Positions 29,972 to 31,454 of a DNA stretch of 31,454 nucleotides are shown here, piece after piece (the first letter of the stretch is position 1; every line of letters begins with the position of its first letter). The translations under genes and the position numbers were made by a program. The stretch is taken from contig NZ_LGED01000011.1 in assembly GCF_001280085.1 (NCBI RefSeq), positions 1 to 31,454 of the forward strand, given 5' to 3'. The DNA comes from Saccharothrix sp. NRRL B-16348 (GTDB lineage: Bacteria > Actinomycetota > Actinomycetes > Mycobacteriales > Pseudonocardiaceae). The notes under the pieces were generated by a model. It ran no database searches and was not told where the DNA came from. It was given only the letters and a program-made list of their open reading frames with translations.

Positions 29972-31020
29972 AACGTGCTGTGCTGCAGTGTCATGAGGTT
30001 GTACCCGATCTGGCGGTTCGCGCGCAGGCGGGGGATTCCGGTGATGAGGCTCATCACCGCGTGGCCGGCCAGGTGACCGGCGATCCCAGCGGACACGGCG
30101 TTGACCGCGTGCGTCCCGGACGTCCCGCTCGTGTCCGGCCAGGAGGTCGGCGGCGGTGCTGCGAGTTGTTCACGTGCAGCAGCGGTGCGTGCGCAGTCGT
30201 AGCACGGTCCGTTGCCGGGTACGAACAGCCCGACACCCGCCCTGGGCCCGTGATAACCGCCGTGGACCCAGGCGGTGCCGGTGTCCAGGCACGCCCGGTT
30301 GGTCCACGACCGGATCTCGTGTGGCGTGTCGGCGGCCATCAGCAGCACATCGCACCTCGTGGCCATCCGCCGCAGCATCCCCACGCCGTCGACGGTGGCC
30401 TGCTCGCCGGTGACCTCGACCTCGCCGTTGTGCCGTCGCAACACCTCGACCGCGACATCGACCTTGGGGCGGCCGAGGTCGTGCTCGGTGTAGAGGATCT
30501 GTCGGTTGAGGTTGGACAGCTCCACCAGGTCCGGTTCGACCAGGTGCAGCCGCCCCACCCCGGACTGGACCAGCGCGAGGGCCGCGGTGCTGCCGATCCC
30601 GCCGACGCCGACGACCGTGACCCGAGCCTGCCGCAGCGCCAACTGCGCGTGCCAACCAGTGGTGCGCGGGATGGTGTCCATCCACCGCCACAACGCCCGA
30701 CCACGTCCGAACCGCTCTCGCTGGGCCTCGGAGAGCGCCTCCGGTGGTGGTTCGTCGGCGTTCTCCAGATAGCCGGCGGAGGCCAGCGTGTCGATCGCCG
30801 TGTAGACCGTGTCGGGCGGCTCGTCGGGGTGGCGGTGGACCAGGTCGGCGACCACCTGGTCCACCGTGCGCGTCCCGTCGAGAAGGGTGAGCAGCGCCCA
30901 CACCGTGCCGTCCGGATCCGGGATCCTCGCAGCGACTCCCGGCAAGGAGCCGCCGATCTGCACCAGGTCCTCGCCGTGGCGGACGGGCAGGTGCTCGTAC
31001 TTGATACGTGGGCGGTGCAT
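29914..31020 (-). CDS. ThiF/E1-like adenylyltransferase with PqqD/RRE-like N-terminus
   Basis: Product of 368 residues; AGGAG seven bases before the ATG at 31020 (GTG at 31023 is an alternative). Residues about 1-90 resemble a PqqD-type peptide-recognition (RRE) winged helix: GTVWALLTLLDGTRTVDQV and TAIDTLASAGYL. The E1 domain follows with VTVVGVGGIGSTAAL (134-148), the Asp of LVEPDLVELSN (D164), NLNRQ (170-174) and two CxxC zinc pairs (CYDC, CPAC). E1-like enzymes activate a peptide or protein carboxylate as an acyl-adenylate; those with an RRE modify ribosomal peptides, as in microcin C or azoline pathways. No cyclodehydratase partner is present. Two tiny genes directly upstream are candidate substrates. 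It overlaps the end of the NB-ARC gene by 58 bases. Confidence 0.85.
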   Translation of the reverse strand: MHRPRIKYEHLPVRHGEDLVQIGGSLPGVAARIPDPDGTVWALLTLLDGTRTVDQVVADLVHRHPDEPPDTVYTAIDTLASAGYLENADEPPPEALSEAQRERFGRGRALWRWMDTIPRTTGWHAQLALRQARVTVVGVGGIGSTAALALVQSGVGRLHLVEPDLVELSNLNRQILYTEHDLGRPKVDVAVEVLRRHNGEVEVTGEQATVDGVGMLRRMATRCDVLLMAADTPHEIRSWTNRACLDTGTAWVHGGYHGPRAGVGLFVPGNGPCYDCARTAAAREQLAAPPPTSWPDTSGTSGTHAVNAVSAGIAGHLAGHAVMSLITGIPRLRANRQIGYNLMTLQHSTFYESAEPEPDCPACGPSAA

Positions 31021-31044
31021 CACACTTCTCCTGTCACCATCGTG

Positions 31045-31116
31045 TCACGCTTCGTCCGACGTTTTCGGGTCACACGGGATCCAGTCCTGCGTGACCGCAA
31101 TGAACGTGATGATCAT
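31045..31116 (-). CDS. Tiny ORF, 23 residues, candidate precursor peptide
   Basis: An ATG at 31116 follows GGGAAGGGGG with a 7-base gap, a strong ribosome-binding site. The product is MIITFIAVTQDWIP followed by CDPKTSDEA, with an acidic tail and single Trp and Cys. It starts five bases after the stop of the 35-residue ORF and ends 24 bases before the ThiF-like start. Its place, size and translation signal suit a precursor for the E1-like enzyme, but no known peptide family is recognised. Confidence 0.4.
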   Translation of the reverse strand: MIITFIAVTQDWIPCDPKTSDEA

Positions 31117-31120
31117 GTCG

Positions 31121-31228
31121 TCACCCCCTTCCCTGCCAGCCGAGGCGGAACAGGGCGGGGAAGGGCACGCACGGACGCGGCAGCTGCGCCTCGTCCGGCA
31201 GTGGGATGTGGAACCGGAGCTCGTTCAC
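31121..31228 (-). CDS. Tiny ORF, 35 residues, candidate precursor peptide
   Basis: A GTG at 31228 has a perfect GGAGG six bases upstream (31235-31239). The product begins VNELRFHIPLPDEAQLPRP and ends CVPFPALFRLGWQGRG. The acidic, Pro-rich first half could be a leader bound by an RRE domain, and the aromatic, Gly-ending second half a core. It is the first gene of a run of three on this strand (35-residue ORF, 23-residue ORF, ThiF-like gene). No known family is recognised. Confidence 0.45.
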   Translation of the reverse strand: MNELRFHIPLPDEAQLPRPCVPFPALFRLGWQGRG

Positions 31229-31249
31229 CCTGGTCCTCCTCTCCTGTGG

Positions 31250-31270
31250 CGGCCGGCGGATTGCCGGCCG
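31250..31270. promoter_or_regulatory. Inverted repeat in the leader of the tiny-ORF/ThiF operon
   Basis: CGGCCGGC and GCCGGCCG are perfect 8-base arms around GGATT. It lies 10 bases upstream of the GGAGG of the 35-residue ORF on the minus strand, so it may be an operator or an mRNA hairpin controlling that start. Confidence 0.4.
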
Positions 31271-31292
31271 AGAACAGGATGCGGCGCACCCC

Positions 31293-31338
31293 GGGACAGA
31301 GACGGGGACGGCCAGCGGGACAAGACCGGGACAACGAC
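31293..31338. repeat. Four direct GGGAC repeats at 11-12 base spacing
   Basis: GGGAC starts at 31293, 31305, 31317 and 31328, giving periods of 12, 12 and 11 bases, about one helical turn; three copies read GGGACA. The array lies 65-110 bases upstream of the minus-strand tiny-ORF operon, where an activator such as a SARP or AfsR-type protein would bind. Confidence 0.5.
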
Positions 31339-31454
31339 TCCCCCGAACGGGTGGTGGGACTTGACCCTGGATGTTGGACACCAGACACACTTGGATCCTG
31401 ACGATCCGGGTGGACAGGAGTCCCGTTCAGATGGTGATGAAGCACTACCCGCCG

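Noticed and set aside
29980..31401. Plus-strand open frame of 473 codons opposite the ThiF-like gene
   Set aside because: Composition typical of an antisense shadow; the minus strand has unmistakable E1 motifs.
27779..31454. A lanthipeptide (FxLD/FxSxx type) cluster
   Set aside because: NB-ARC-TPR regulators do occur in such clusters, but neither tiny ORF has an FxLD or FxSxx pattern and no LanB/LanC-type enzyme is in view.

Overview
The window is high-GC DNA with dense, often overlapping genes and frequent GTG/TTG starts. Three things point to a filamentous actinomycete of the Pseudonocardiales type (Saccharothrix, Actinosynnema, Lentzea or a relative): an ESX/type VII trio (PPE-like, small partner, EspG), a SARP-type regulator, and several large STAND NTPases. 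The genus is inferred from gene style only. It looks like an accessory or genomic-island stretch. Almost every intact gene belongs to a signalling, conflict, secretion or peptide-modification family, and the gaps hold broken transposases and a scrap of a housekeeping gene.

Layout. 1-210: 5' end of a minus-strand gene resembling the TIGR02679 (Wadjet JetD-type) family. 491-650: fragment of a cytochrome oxidase subunit I gene. 766-5681 (minus): a giant CHAT-STAND-TPR protein with a FlhA-like tail, followed with translational coupling by a DcrB-like protein. 5951-8115 (plus): PPE-like protein, YxxxD-tailed partner and EspG, immediately followed by an IS110-type transposase (8127-9185). 9371-11946: remnants of IS3- and IS481-type transposases surrounding a convergent two-gene cassette (C/H-motif protein and DUF488). 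12300-17054: a nucleotidyl-cyclase-like protein followed by a SARP-NACHT protein.

17531-27658 is the centrepiece: a seven-gene, almost gapless operon. It encodes a Ser/Thr kinase fused to a TIR-like and a GUN4-like domain, a membrane SPFH (flotillin-like) protein with three internal repeats, a lidless Hsp70, a large protein with a J-like head and fibronectin-III-like tail, two zinc-ribbon P-loop GTPases (the second in the membrane), and a 35-residue membrane peptide. Neighbours overlap or lie within 17 bases of each other, so the products are probably made together. I infer a membrane-anchored sensing or chaperone complex driven by kinase, Hsp70 and GTPase activities; its output is unknown.

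27779-31454: an NB-ARC-TPR protein convergent with, and overlapping, a ThiF/E1-like adenylyltransferase that has a PqqD/RRE-like head. The latter is preceded by two tiny ORFs with strong ribosome-binding sites, a candidate peptide-natural-product locus. A common N-terminal G-(P/M)-V-(V/A)-x-A/G-G signature recurs in four otherwise different signalling proteins here, which suggests a shared recruitment or assembly element.
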